64,000 bases of DNA from Pseudomonas fluvialis (GTDB taxonomy: Bacteria; Pseudomonadota; Gammaproteobacteria; Pseudomonadales; Pseudomonadaceae). The stretch is taken from the NCBI RefSeq assembly GCF_014207935.1, contig NZ_JACHLL010000007.1:1-64000 (forward strand). The letters are read 5' to 3'. The notes below the pieces were generated by a model. That model was not told the DNA's origin and searched no databases. It saw only the letters and a list, made by a program, of their open reading frames with translations. A program made the translations under genes and the position numbers. Positions 26,713 through 33,743 of this stretch are shown here, piece by piece; within the stretch, counting starts at the first letter, position 1, and the number at the start of each line of letters is the position of its first letter.

Positions 26713-27297
26713 ATGTATCCTGCAGCTAGTGCGGTTGAATCCTATACTGAGTTTGACTCATCCGAATTTGATCGTGCCAGTCAGAGTGCGCGTGTTGGCT
26801 CTCATAGAAATTTTTGGCAAAAAGCTGCTTTAGAGGGAGGGGCTGACTCTTCTGGGGTGGTGAGTTCCCGAGCTACTGCTAACTTTTTAAACAGTGGTGA
26901 TGCATCTCGCGCTTCAGAAACTGTCGATTTTTCTGCGCGTAACTCGAGAGCAGCTACTGCTTTTGTTGCTGAGCAAGAGTGGGAGGGGGAGGTTGTTGAG
27001 CTTTGTGACGATGCTTTTGTCGCCCGACTACATGATCTTACTTGCGAGCAACCGCGTGATATTTTTGAAGAGGCCGAGTTCTCCGTTAGGGATATTTCTG
27101 ACTACGAGATTCCTTTGTTGAAAGAGGGTGCAATATTTAGATGGTCTCTTGGGTATTACCGAACCTCTACAGGCGGTAGATCTCGAGGGGCTCGTCTTGT
27201 TTTTCGGCGCCTTCCTGCATGGACTCGACGTGAAATAGCTGAGAGTCAGCAAGAAGCAAGGACGCTTATGGAGTCCATTGAGTGGGATGATGATTGA
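26713..27297 (+). CDS. Unknown acidic protein, second gene of the cargo module
   Basis: 194 residues, not recognised. The N-terminal half is Ser/Ala-rich and low in complexity, as in a flexible linker. The C-terminal half is folded-looking, with YEIPLLKEGAIFRWSLGYYRTSTGGRSRGARLVFRRLP and a very acidic end (SIEWDDD). Strong ribosome site GGAGTTGCGAA before ATG. The final 11 bases overlap the next gene, so the two products are likely made in fixed ratio. GC content is as low as in the first gene. Confidence 0.65.
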   Translation: MYPAASAVESYTEFDSSEFDRASQSARVGSHRNFWQKAALEGGADSSGVVSSRATANFLNSGDASRASETVDFSARNSRAATAFVAEQEWEGEVVELCDDAFVARLHDLTCEQPRDIFEEAEFSVRDISDYEIPLLKEGAIFRWSLGYYRTSTGGRSRGARLVFRRLPAWTRREIAESQQEARTLMESIEWDDD

Positions 27298-28390
27298 CCC
27301 TGATTCGATTGAAATCGCAACAATAGGCCCTGGTTTTGGTGAGTGTACGCTCATCCATGTGGGCTCGAATAAGTGGATCGTCGTTGACTCCTGCTTAGGT
27401 AGTAATGCCGGTGAACCTGCCGCTATTGAGTATCTCGCAGATCGTGGTGCCGGCCCTTTAGACGTTATTCTGATAGTTGCAACTCATTGGCATGACGATC
27501 ATATTCGAGGGCTATCAAGTTTATTGAAGCTTTGCTCGAATGCTGTTTTCTGCGTAAGCTCTGCTCTGACTAATCCAGAATTCTGTCAGTTTGTAGCTTC
27601 TCATCAAAAGAAACTTGCTGGTGATAAGGTTTCAAGCGGTACTAGTGAGATTAGTTCTGTTTTTGATGAGATTGCAATTAGGTCTAAAGCAGGTAATCGC
27701 CCTAAGAAAGCTCTTTCTGATAGGGTGTTGGTTGAAATTCCCGCTGAGCAAATGGCACATAAAAGTGATGTTGTTGTTCGAAGCTTGTCTCCCTCTGATC
27801 ATGCTTTAGAGCGTTTTCTTTTGTCCTTGGCTAAGTATATGCCGCAGGTGGGCCAGACCAAATATCGAGCGCCAAGAATAACTGAAAATGATACATCTGT
27901 TGTGTTATGGGTTTCCATCGGAGATGTATCAATTCTTCTTGGTTCTGATTTGGAAGAGTCAAGAGGTGCGTGGACTCATATTGTTAATGAGCATATGGCG
28001 CATAGGCATAAAGCTGCTGTATTTAAAGTTCCACATCATGGCTCTAAGAATGCTCATCATGACCAGGTTTGGTCTAATATGTTGATTGAGTCTCCGCTTT
28101 GCTTGCTTACGCCTTATAATCGAGGGCGAAAACTTCCTCAGAGCACAGATGTATATAGGATATTAGGTCGCTCTAATAATTCATTCGCTTCTCAAAAAAT
28201 CTCCCTAACGCCTAAGCGCTTGGCTAGAGAGCGTGACGTTGAGAAGTTGATTAAGAATCTTGCTCCGGAGATTCGTGTTGTTAAGAATAGCCCTGGTATT
28301 ATTAGTGCTATTCTTTCTTATCCGTGGCATGGCGAATGGAAAGTTTCCCTTTTAAAGGGTGCTTGCCATTTGTCAGAAATACATACCTAG
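27287..28390 (+). CDS. Metallo-beta-lactamase-fold hydrolase, third gene of the cargo module
   Basis: 367 residues. Metal-binding THWHDDH at about residues 66-72 (HxHxDH), then a GSDLEES segment for the bridging aspartate and KVPHHGSKNAHHDQVW for the later histidine. The order matches the ComEC/Rec2-like branch, whose known members are mostly nucleases or phosphodiesterases. The protein has no membrane segments, so it is a stand-alone hydrolase. Starts at 27287 or 27290 are both possible; the longer TTG at 27278 is less likely. It is the probable effector of the module. Nucleic acid or a cyclic-nucleotide signal are possible substrates; neither is shown by sequence. Confidence 0.75.
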   Translation: MMIDPDSIEIATIGPGFGECTLIHVGSNKWIVVDSCLGSNAGEPAAIEYLADRGAGPLDVILIVATHWHDDHIRGLSSLLKLCSNAVFCVSSALTNPEFCQFVASHQKKLAGDKVSSGTSEISSVFDEIAIRSKAGNRPKKALSDRVLVEIPAEQMAHKSDVVVRSLSPSDHALERFLLSLAKYMPQVGQTKYRAPRITENDTSVVLWVSIGDVSILLGSDLEESRGAWTHIVNEHMAHRHKAAVFKVPHHGSKNAHHDQVWSNMLIESPLCLLTPYNRGRKLPQSTDVYRILGRSNNSFASQKISLTPKRLARERDVEKLIKNLAPEIRVVKNSPGIISAILSYPWHGEWKVSLLKGACHLSEIHT

Positions 28391-28391
28391 T

Positions 28392-28628
28392 TTAAATCAA
28401 TTCGTCTTTTGGGCTTATTTGTCCACACTCAGGCGCAGTATTTCCGCTGACTAGCCATAACGCATAATGTGGGAACAATTTCACAACAGCGTCTATCTCG
28501 GCATCTGACAGTCTCGCCTTACCGTTTCTGATGTTTCCCCATCGATAGCGGTCTATCCCTGTTTGTTTCTCAAACCATACGCTGGTTCTTTTGCTATCGA
28601 AAAGGCTTATAAGCCGGTCTCTGATCAT
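28392..28628 (-). CDS. Prophage repressor-like DNA-binding protein
   Basis: 78 residues with a helix-turn-helix-like N-terminus (FEKQTGIDRYRWGNIRNGKARLSDAEIDAVV). It is the only leftward gene in the prophage core and is divergent from the excisionase-like gene, the place of the Pf repressor C. The 108-bp gap between them holds two direct repeats that look like operators. The convergent stop lies 1 bp after the metallo-beta-lactamase gene. It probably represses the phage lytic/excision promoter. Confidence 0.75.
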   Translation of the reverse strand: MIRDRLISLFDSKRTSVWFEKQTGIDRYRWGNIRNGKARLSDAEIDAVVKLFPHYALWLVSGNTAPECGQISPKDELI

Positions 28629-28640
28629 TCCAAAAAGTTC

Positions 28641-28706
28641 TACTTAGTAGCTTGTACTTAGTAGCCTATGGCTTACTATTGCCTTGGCTAGTAAATATTA
28701 CTTAGG
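28641..28706. promoter_or_regulatory. Operator-like repeats between repressor and excisionase genes
   Basis: Two identical TACTTAGTAGC units at 28641-28651 and 28655-28665, 14 bp apart. Related half-sites follow: GCTTACTA at 28671-28678 and CTAGTAAATATTACTTAGG near 28688-28706. Their place between the divergent repressor and excisionase genes fits binding sites for the repressor. Confidence 0.6.
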
Positions 28707-28736
28707 TGATGGTTTGATGATTATAGGTCAAAGAAC

Positions 28737-29009
28737 ATGGAACAGTCTGGTGTAGTGGGGCTTAACGTCGCAGGCAATGCGGAGCGTGTCACTGACTTTC
28801 GCTCTGCACCGTTCTGCTCTCAGCAGGTGCTGGTGGACATGATCGGCTCTGAGCTGATCACCCCTGACGTCGTGCGTGGCTGGGTCGAGACGAACACGCT
28901 CCCCACCATCAAGATCGGCCGCCGTCGTGTCATTAATCTGCACCGTATCCGCTGCGACCTCGACCGTGGCAAAACCATCTTCTGCCAGGGCGACTACTCC
29001 GATGAATAA
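28737..29009 (+). CDS. Excisionase/regulator (XisF-like)
   Basis: 90 residues with a MerR/excisionase-type winged-helix C-terminal part: ITPDVVRGWVETNTLPTIKIGRRRVINLHRI. Position right after the repressor control region matches the Pf4 excisionase gene, which controls excision and replication genes. It heads the rightward phage operon. GC content returns to phage-core level from this gene on. Confidence 0.75.
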   Translation: MEQSGVVGLNVAGNAERVTDFRSAPFCSQQVLVDMIGSELITPDVVRGWVETNTLPTIKIGRRRVINLHRIRCDLDRGKTIFCQGDYSDE

Positions 29010-29020
29010 GGACGTCGCCT

Positions 29021-29308
29021 ATGAAGTCATTTCACAGCTACCTGCGGCTATCACATGCCCCGGACTGCAGCTGCTCTGTATGCGCGTCCCATCACCTGCC
29101 GGCGAGCGTACCCAGCCCGTCTGCACCCTGCACCCAATGCCGCCCCGCGCAGCTCTATCAGGTGTCTGGCCACTGGTACTCCCAGCCGGCCTCGTACTGC
29201 GACCGGCATTCACCTCGCCAGCGCCCCGCGAACTACTGGCACACGGTCTTCGACTCGGGCAAGCCGACTCCCTATCTGCCATTTCGGGAGCCCGAGCATG
29301 ACCACTGA
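29021..29308 (+). CDS. Small Cys-rich phage protein
   Basis: 95 residues with seven cysteines in the first half (CSCSVCASH, CTQC, YCDRHS), which could bind zinc. It begins 11 bp after the excisionase stop with AAGGA upstream of ATG, and its end overlaps the next gene by 11 bases. It sits where Pf phages have a small unnamed ORF. Function unknown. Confidence 0.65.
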   Translation: MKSFHSYLRLSHAPDCSCSVCASHHLPASVPSPSAPCTQCRPAQLYQVSGHWYSQPASYCDRHSPRQRPANYWHTVFDSGKPTPYLPFREPEHDH

Positions 29309-29603
29309 AACCTACCTCGTGCTGGGTATCTGTCTGCCCGGTCTCTACATCCTGGCCAATAACCTGCTGCGCTACTTCTGGCACAACTGGCTGGCCTGCT
29401 GGTTCACCAAGCCGGCCGCGCCTTTTGTTGTTCAACTCAAAGAACCAAACCGCTCTGGCTCGTCTGGCCCGAGTGGGGCCCCGGTTACGGGGTCGAGGGC
29501 TGACAGATATCCACGGGCTATGCCGGTGGGTATCTGTCTCACCCAGCACGGCGCTGAGCCCTTCGCCGCATTCCCCGGTCCGTTCCGACGACGACGGCGC
29601 TGA
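29298..29603 (+). CDS. Small phage membrane protein
   Basis: 101 residues by the open frame. The N-terminal third (TYLVLGICLPGLYILANNLLRYFWHNWLACWFT) is a membrane segment; the rest is Arg/Pro-rich and low in hydrophobicity. Only the first 55 or so residues look coding in character. The second half coincides with a strong inverted repeat (29502-29538), so it may serve mainly as a structured DNA or RNA element. Corresponds by position to a small unnamed Pf ORF. Confidence 0.55.
   Translation: MTTETYLVLGICLPGLYILANNLLRYFWHNWLACWFTKPAAPFVVQLKEPNRSGSSGPSGAPVTGSRADRYPRAMPVGICLTQHGAEPFAAFPGPFRRRRR
29502..29538. repeat. Inverted repeat before the ssDNA-binding protein gene
   Basis: GACAGATA at 29502-29509 pairs with TATCTGTC at 29531-29538. 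The stem continues inward with CCAC (29511-29514) and GTGG (29526-29529), giving about 13 bp with an 11-nt loop. It could be a transcript processing or attenuation structure, or a packaging/replication hairpin of the single-stranded genome. Confidence 0.55.
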
Positions 29604-29776
29604 CCGTTCTGCCCAGGCTGCCGCCTTGGCCCACTGCGTAACGCACACGTTTTAACCCCCCGGCATGCCGGACACGCCAGCGGATTTCGAACTTCACAGT
29701 TCACCCGCTCGGGTTCGCTCGGCCTGCTGAAAGGCAAAACCGCGCACTAACGCGCAACTCAAGTGAGGTAATACCG

Positions 29777-30136
29777 ATGGCACGTTCAACCATGGAAGTC
29801 GCATTTCTCGGCACGCAAAAAACCGAAGTCGATGGCACCAAGTACGTGAAGGTTTTCTACGGCGATGAGCCGGACGGCAAGACCGAACACGGCCTGTCCA
29901 TTGTGGGGATTCCGGCCGCTGACGAAGTGGCCGATGAAATCTTCGCTGCCGGCGCCAACTTCGAACCCCTGCAGCTGGTGCGGATCACCTTCGACGTCGC
30001 CCGTGGCGGCCAGAACAAGGGCAAGAATCTCGCCCTGCACATCGAAGCGGTGAACACCCGCGCCACTACCCAGCAACCGGTAGCGCCAGCCAGCAAGCCT
30101 GCTGAACCGGCCAAACCCGAACAGCCCAAAGCCTGA
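29777..30136 (+). CDS. Single-stranded DNA-binding protein of Pf type
   Basis: 119 residues. The N-terminal 90 form an OB-like beta domain (MEVAFLGTQKTEVDGTKYVKVFYGDEP); the C-terminal tail is rich in Pro, Ala and Lys (PASKPAEPAKPEQPKA). It corresponds to the DUF1293/Pf1 gene V-type protein that coats phage ssDNA before assembly. Good ribosome site GTGAGGTAA. It is followed closely by the small coat-region genes. Confidence 0.8.
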   Translation: MARSTMEVAFLGTQKTEVDGTKYVKVFYGDEPDGKTEHGLSIVGIPAADEVADEIFAAGANFEPLQLVRITFDVARGGQNKGKNLALHIEAVNTRATTQQPVAPASKPAEPAKPEQPKA

Positions 30137-30152
30137 TTAACGGGCGGCTCCG

Positions 30153-30248
30153 ATGGTCTGGGTCTTCTGCAATCACTGCCAGCACAGCGCCCCTGAGCGC
30201 TACTGGCTGCTGATTAAAGCCTGCCCGTTCTGCCGGAGCCCCCAATGA
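30153..30248 (+). CDS. 31-residue zinc-ribbon-like phage protein
   Basis: Very short frame starting at ATG 30153 and ending TGA 30246-30248. It encodes two CxxC pairs (CNHC and CPFC), consistent with one zinc ribbon. Its stop overlaps the next start (ATGA). Pf phages have a similarly tiny gene between the ssDNA-binding protein and coat genes. Confidence 0.6.
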   Translation: MVWVFCNHCQHSAPERYWLLIKACPFCRSPQ

Positions 30249-30457
30249 ATTTCCTCGCCTGCGATGGCGCGTGGCAGGCCACGGCAGAAGGGACTCCTGT
30301 CTGCCTGGGCACGCTCACCAGCCTGACCACTGAGGAAATGCAGAGCCTCACCAGCTCTGCCATGAGCTGGGACGACGTGGCCGAACTCCAGGGCGAAGCA
30401 ATCACCTTATTCGCCATCGTGTTCGGGTTCCTCGTCCTGAAAAAACTTTTGAAATGA
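30245..30457 (+). CDS. Small phage membrane protein upstream of the major coat gene
   Basis: 70 residues with one C-terminal membrane segment (AITLFAIVFGFLVLKKLLK) and a polar N-terminus. The size and position just before the coat gene suggest a minor virion or assembly protein. The stop is 11 nt before the coat protein start. Confidence 0.65.
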   Translation: MNFLACDGAWQATAEGTPVCLGTLTSLTTEEMQSLTSSAMSWDDVAELQGEAITLFAIVFGFLVLKKLLK

Positions 30458-30468
30458 GGAAACTCACC

Positions 30469-30678
30469 ATGAAAAACCAACTGCACAACCTGAAACGCTC
30501 CCTCGGCGCCGCTGCTGCCATTGGCGTGCTGTCCATCCAACAGGCCTATGCCGCTGTCCCGGCTGATGCCACCACCGCCCTCGATACCGCCAAGACCGAC
30601 GTTGGCACCATCGGCTGGGCTGTGTTCGCCGTGATCATCGCGGCGGTGGCCTTCAAGTACATGCGTCGCGCCCTGTAA
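30469..30678 (+). CDS. coaB: Major coat protein precursor (gene VIII/CoaB type)
   Basis: 69 residues. Predicted signal peptide of 28 residues ending AYA, then a mature chain of about 41 residues: a short acidic N-terminus (ADATTALDTAKTD), a membrane-spanning core (GWAVFAVIIAAVAFKYM) and a basic end (RRAL). This is the classic filamentous-phage coat design; Pf1 mature coat is about 46 residues. ATG at 30469 follows AGGAAACTC. A terminator follows at once, consistent with a very abundant short transcript. Confidence 0.9.
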   Translation: MKNQLHNLKRSLGAAAAIGVLSIQQAYAAVPADATTALDTAKTDVGTIGWAVFAVIIAAVAFKYMRRAL

Positions 30679-30696
30679 GCGCTTTGCCTGTGCATC

Positions 30697-30718
30697 AAGT
30701 CCCGCTCCGGCGGGACTT
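30697..30718 (+). terminator. Terminator after the major coat gene
   Basis: AAGTCCCGC / GCGGGACTT stem with a TCCG loop and a following TTCCTTT tract. In filamentous phages a terminator after gene VIII limits transcription of the minor coat genes. Confidence 0.85.
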
Positions 30719-30736
30719 TCCTTTCGGACTCCCGCC

Positions 30737-30808
30737 ATGAACTACGAACTCTTCGTCCTGCTCATCACGACAGTGGCGCTGTACCTCGTGTTCTTCGGCC
30801 GTATCTGA
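30737..30808 (+). CDS. 23-residue membrane peptide, putative minor coat
   Basis: Frame MNYELFVLLITTVALYLVFFGRI from ATG 30737 to TGA 30806, almost entirely a single membrane segment. Size and place between the major coat and adsorption genes fit a gene VII/IX-type minor coat peptide. No strong ribosome site was seen. Confidence 0.5.
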   Translation: MNYELFVLLITTVALYLVFFGRI

Positions 30809-30819
30809 GGCCGGCCACC

Positions 30820-32079
30820 ATGACCCGCCACCTCATCGCCCTGATTCTGCTGATCGCCAGCACGGCGGCCGTGGCCGATGTGGGCTATCAGGTTCGCCAC
30901 CGGCCCGATGATTACTACGTCACCGGCCAGGCTGCCTGCGACTCCACCATTGCCGAAGCTGCCGCGCTCTCACCGAACCTGAACATCACCCGCGCCATCT
31001 GGAGTGCCGGCAGCGGTACTTGTGTGTTCGATGTGGTGCGTATCTCCGATAGCCGGGTCTTCAATGCACAGGGTTTGCGCTGCCTGGAAAGTGGCCAGCC
31101 GTGCATTGTCGATACCCATAGCTGCACGGCCAACGCGCCCAGCACTATTACTTGGCCCATTGGCCCCACCGATGCCAACAACCCCGGCGATATCCTGGGT
31201 GATGCGAATTTGCCGACCTCTCCGACCTGTGCCGATGGCTGCCGGGTCGATCTGGGCAACACAGCGCCCGGTGATTGCTACACCTTCGAAGACGGTTCTT
31301 CACCGTTCACCTTCTGCGACTTTCCCGGAAAGCTCACCGGGGAAACCTGCGCCACCTCGGACGAACCCACGCCTCCTGATACCACCAACTGCCCGACCGG
31401 CACCGTTGCCCAAGGCTCCGGCTGTGTCACTGAAACCCCACCCGATCCCTGCGAAGCCAACCCCCAGGCAGAAGGCTGCCCAGGTGGTGGTGATACGGGC
31501 GGCGGTGACACAGGTGGAGGCGATACCGGTGGCGGTGACACTGGCGGGGGAGATACCGGAGGCGGCGACACGGGAGGCGGAGATACAGGCGGTGGTGACA
31601 CTGGCGGCGGGGATACCGGGGGTGGCGACACTGGCGGTGGTGATACCGGTGGCGGTGACTCGGGTGGCGATACCGGCGCAGCCTCTGGCACCGATTGCGG
31701 TACGTCCCTGAGCTGCAGCGGCGATGCCGTCGGCTGCGCCATTGCCCGCATTCAAAAAGACTTCAGCTGCCGCACCCAGGAAGGCAGCGACTTCCCCGCG
31801 CAGAAAGATGCCCTCAAGCAACTGATCGGTGATCCCCAGTTCGCGCCTGAGCCCGATACCGAAATCAACGTGGGCGAACTGTTCAACCGGGGCACCCGCT
31901 TTCTCCCGGCTGCCTGCCCACCGCCGAAAAGCCTGTCCCTGATTACCAACGGCGGCCGCGCCTTTGAAATCAGCTACGACCCGCTGTGCCAGCTAGCCAC
32001 CGACCTTGGCTATCTCATCGTCGTTGCGGCCTCGATCTTCTACGCCATCTACGTCGGCCGCGCCGCGGGAGGTGAGTAA
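30820..32079 (+). CDS. coaA: Adsorption (minor coat, gene III/CoaA type) protein
   Basis: 419 residues. Signal peptide (MTRHLIALILLIASTAAVA), Cys-rich N-terminal receptor-binding domain (about 20-215), then a glycine linker of eleven GGGDT units, one GGGDS and one GGDT (about 223-285), a second Cys-containing domain (about 290-390) and a C-terminal membrane anchor followed by YVGRAAGGE. This is the layout of gene III adsorption proteins, which bind the pilus and then the inner-membrane receptor. The stop overlaps the next start (TAATG). Confidence 0.85.
   Translation: MTRHLIALILLIASTAAVADVGYQVRHRPDDYYVTGQAACDSTIAEAAALSPNLNITRAIWSAGSGTCVFDVVRISDSRVFNAQGLRCLESGQPCIVDTHSCTANAPSTITWPIGPTDANNPGDILGDANLPTSPTCADGCRVDLGNTAPGDCYTFEDGSSPFTFCDFPGKLTGETCATSDEPTPPDTTNCPTGTVAQGSGCVTETPPDPCEANPQAEGCPGGGDTGGGDTGGGDTGGGDTGGGDTGGGDTGGGDTGGGDTGGGDTGGGDTGGGDTGGGDSGGDTGAASGTDCGTSLSCSGDAVGCAIARIQKDFSCRTQEGSDFPAQKDALKQLIGDPQFAPEPDTEINVGELFNRGTRFLPAACPPPKSLSLITNGGRAFEISYDPLCQLATDLGYLIVVAASIFYAIYVGRAAGGE
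31486..31675 (+). repeat. Tandem 15-bp coding repeat (GGGDT linker)
   Basis: Eleven 15-bp units encode GGGDT, followed by GGGDS and GGDT. The aspartate codon alternates GAT, GAC, GAT, GAC without exception through all thirteen units, implying growth by 30-bp double units or selection against perfect repetition. It is a flexible linker between receptor-binding and assembly domains. Confidence 0.85.
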
Positions 32080-32405
32080 TGCAATACCTCTACATCGCTC
32101 AACTGGTCTTCATGATCATCGGCCCGCTGATCCGCTTGGTCTTCCGCGTCATCGGCCTCGGCTTCGTTACCTACTTCGGCTTCAACGCGCTGATCACCGT
32201 CGCTCAGGACTACATGATCAGCAACATGGGCCAGGCCGGCACCGCCATTCAGCAAATCTTGGGACTCGCCAAGATCGATATCGCCATCAACATCATGCTG
32301 GCGGCAGTCACTACGCGCTTCATCATCGCCGGCATCAACAAGGCCACCGACAAGAAACGCAGTCAGGTCTGGAACCCACCCGGCCGCGATTACATCGACG
32401 CGTAA
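32079..32405 (+). CDS. DUF2523 minor coat protein (gene VI type)
   Basis: 108 residues with three hydrophobic segments: LVFMIIGPLIRLVFRVIGLGFVTYFGF near the start, a helix around QAGTAIQQILGLAKIDIAINIMLAA, and a polar tail (KRSQVWNPPGRDYIDA). DUF2523 proteins sit between the adsorption and Zot genes in Pf-like phages and match gene VI in position, the protein that helps release the virion end. It overlaps coaA by one base. Confidence 0.82.
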   Translation: MQYLYIAQLVFMIIGPLIRLVFRVIGLGFVTYFGFNALITVAQDYMISNMGQAGTAIQQILGLAKIDIAINIMLAAVTTRFIIAGINKATDKKRSQVWNPPGRDYIDA

Positions 32406-32417
32406 GGGAGGCCGGCC

Positions 32418-33602
32418 ATGCTCTATATCCGCACCGGTAAGCCCGGACACGGCAAGACCCTCAACACCATCCGCGAAGTGGATCAGAAGGCCGCAAGCGA
32501 AGGCCGGGTGGTCTACTTCCACAACATCAACGGCCTGAAACCGGAACAGCTCAAGGCTTCATGGTTCAAGTTCGATGAACCCGAGAAATGGTTTGAGCTG
32601 CCGCAAGACGCCATCATCGTGGTCGATGAGGCCCAAGGCTGGTTTGGTGCGCGAGATCCACGGGCAAGACCACCGGAGCACATCACCCGCTTCGAAACCA
32701 TGCGCCACCAGGGCCATGAGGTGCACCTCGTCACGCAAGACCCGCGTTACCTCGATGTGCACCTCAGAAGACTGTGCAACGGCCATATTCACTATTGGCG
32801 CGTCTTCAAATCCCAGCAGCTGCTGCGCTTTGAGTCCGAAGTGGTGGTGGAAAAAGTCGAGGTCAAAAGCAGTTTCAAGGATGCTGACAAAAAGACCCTG
32901 CGCCTCGATAAGAAGTACTTCGGCGTCTACACCAGCACGAACGCCAAGCACCACTTTCAGACCAAAGTGCCGACCAAGTTTCTCTTGGCCCTTGGCGTCA
33001 TCTTGGCTGCGTCCTTCATGGTCTATCGCGCCTATGAACGCTACGAGCAGGGCAAGCTGGAAACCCAGGCCGCCAGCAGTGCGCCCCAAGCCGAAGCCGG
33101 GGTGGTGGATCAGGTCAAAAGCACCGTCGGCAGCCTGATCAATCCTGCTGCCAATCAAGCCAGCAAAGCCCCACTCAGCTCTGAACAGTATCTGGCACTC
33201 CGGCAACCGCGAGTCCCTGACATACCCAGCTCAGCACCTCTGTATGACCAGCTGACCGAGCCCAAGACTTACCCACGCCTGTCCTGCGTGATGAGCAGCG
33301 ATGGCAACTACATCGAGCGGAACAGACGGCGCTACCGGGTCATCGAGGCCGGAGAACGCTCGTTCATCTGCGAGTGTTTTACCCAGCAGGGCACCTGGCA
33401 CAAAACCACCTTTGGCTTTTGCAAAAACATGGTCGAGCACGGCGCCTTCGATCCGGCCATTGCCGACCGTGAGGCCGACCCGAATGCCCGCATGAATCCC
33501 CGCCTGCAGCAACAGAACAGCCCACCTGAGAGCAACGGCCAGCCACCCACCGGCAGCCGCGTCACGGTCGTCGATTACCAGAAGGAACGCTTCTTGTGGT
33601 GA
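32418..33602 (+). CDS. zot: Zot-like assembly ATPase (gene I type)
   Basis: 394 residues. Walker A GKPGHGKT starts at about residue 7, and Walker B-like AIIVVDEAQGWF lies near 67-78. One membrane segment (LLALGVILAASFMVY) lies near 190, followed by a periplasmic tail with Cys and Pro. Gene I/Zot proteins form the inner-membrane motor that extrudes the phage filament. Only the N-terminal domain resembles the Vibrio toxin, so no toxin role is implied. Confidence 0.9.
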   Translation: MLYIRTGKPGHGKTLNTIREVDQKAASEGRVVYFHNINGLKPEQLKASWFKFDEPEKWFELPQDAIIVVDEAQGWFGARDPRARPPEHITRFETMRHQGHEVHLVTQDPRYLDVHLRRLCNGHIHYWRVFKSQQLLRFESEVVVEKVEVKSSFKDADKKTLRLDKKYFGVYTSTNAKHHFQTKVPTKFLLALGVILAASFMVYRAYERYEQGKLETQAASSAPQAEAGVVDQVKSTVGSLINPAANQASKAPLSSEQYLALRQPRVPDIPSSAPLYDQLTEPKTYPRLSCVMSSDGNYIERNRRRYRVIEAGERSFICECFTQQGTWHKTTFGFCKNMVEHGAFDPAIADREADPNARMNPRLQQQNSPPESNGQPPTGSRVTVVDYQKERFLW

Positions 33603-33619
33603 CCCTGCGCCTACGTTCG

Positions 33620-33695
33620 GCCGGCTTTGCACGCGCGGCGAGCATCGAGCCGTGCGGCAAAGCCGGCGCGCAGGTGACGTCCCTGTAACACGTCA
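33620..33695. other. Hairpin-rich intergenic region, candidate phage origin or packaging signal
   Basis: Between zot and rep. An 11-bp perfect stem GCCGGCTTTGC (33620-33630) / GCAAAGCCGGC (33657-33667) encloses an inner CGGC/GCCG pair. A second hairpin is TGACGT (33675-33680) / ACGTCA (33690-33695). Stacked hairpins beside the replication-initiator gene are what filamentous phages use as plus-strand origin and packaging signal. Confidence 0.6.
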
Positions 33696-33743
33696 GATAA
33701 CCCGCTTTTAGAAACCTCGTTAAACCTCATTAATGGGTGAAAC

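Noticed and set aside
28876..29301. 141-codon alternative frame in the prophage
   Set aside because: Overlaps the excisionase-like and Cys-rich genes in another frame with no ribosome site; the 29021 frame fits the phage order better.
31486..31675. CRISPR or minisatellite-like array
   Set aside because: 15-bp units are contiguous, in frame, and encode GGGDT of the adsorption protein, with no spacers.
32418..33602. Zonula occludens toxin
   Set aside because: Similarity lies in the N-terminal ATPase of filamentous phage assembly; nothing supports a toxin role.
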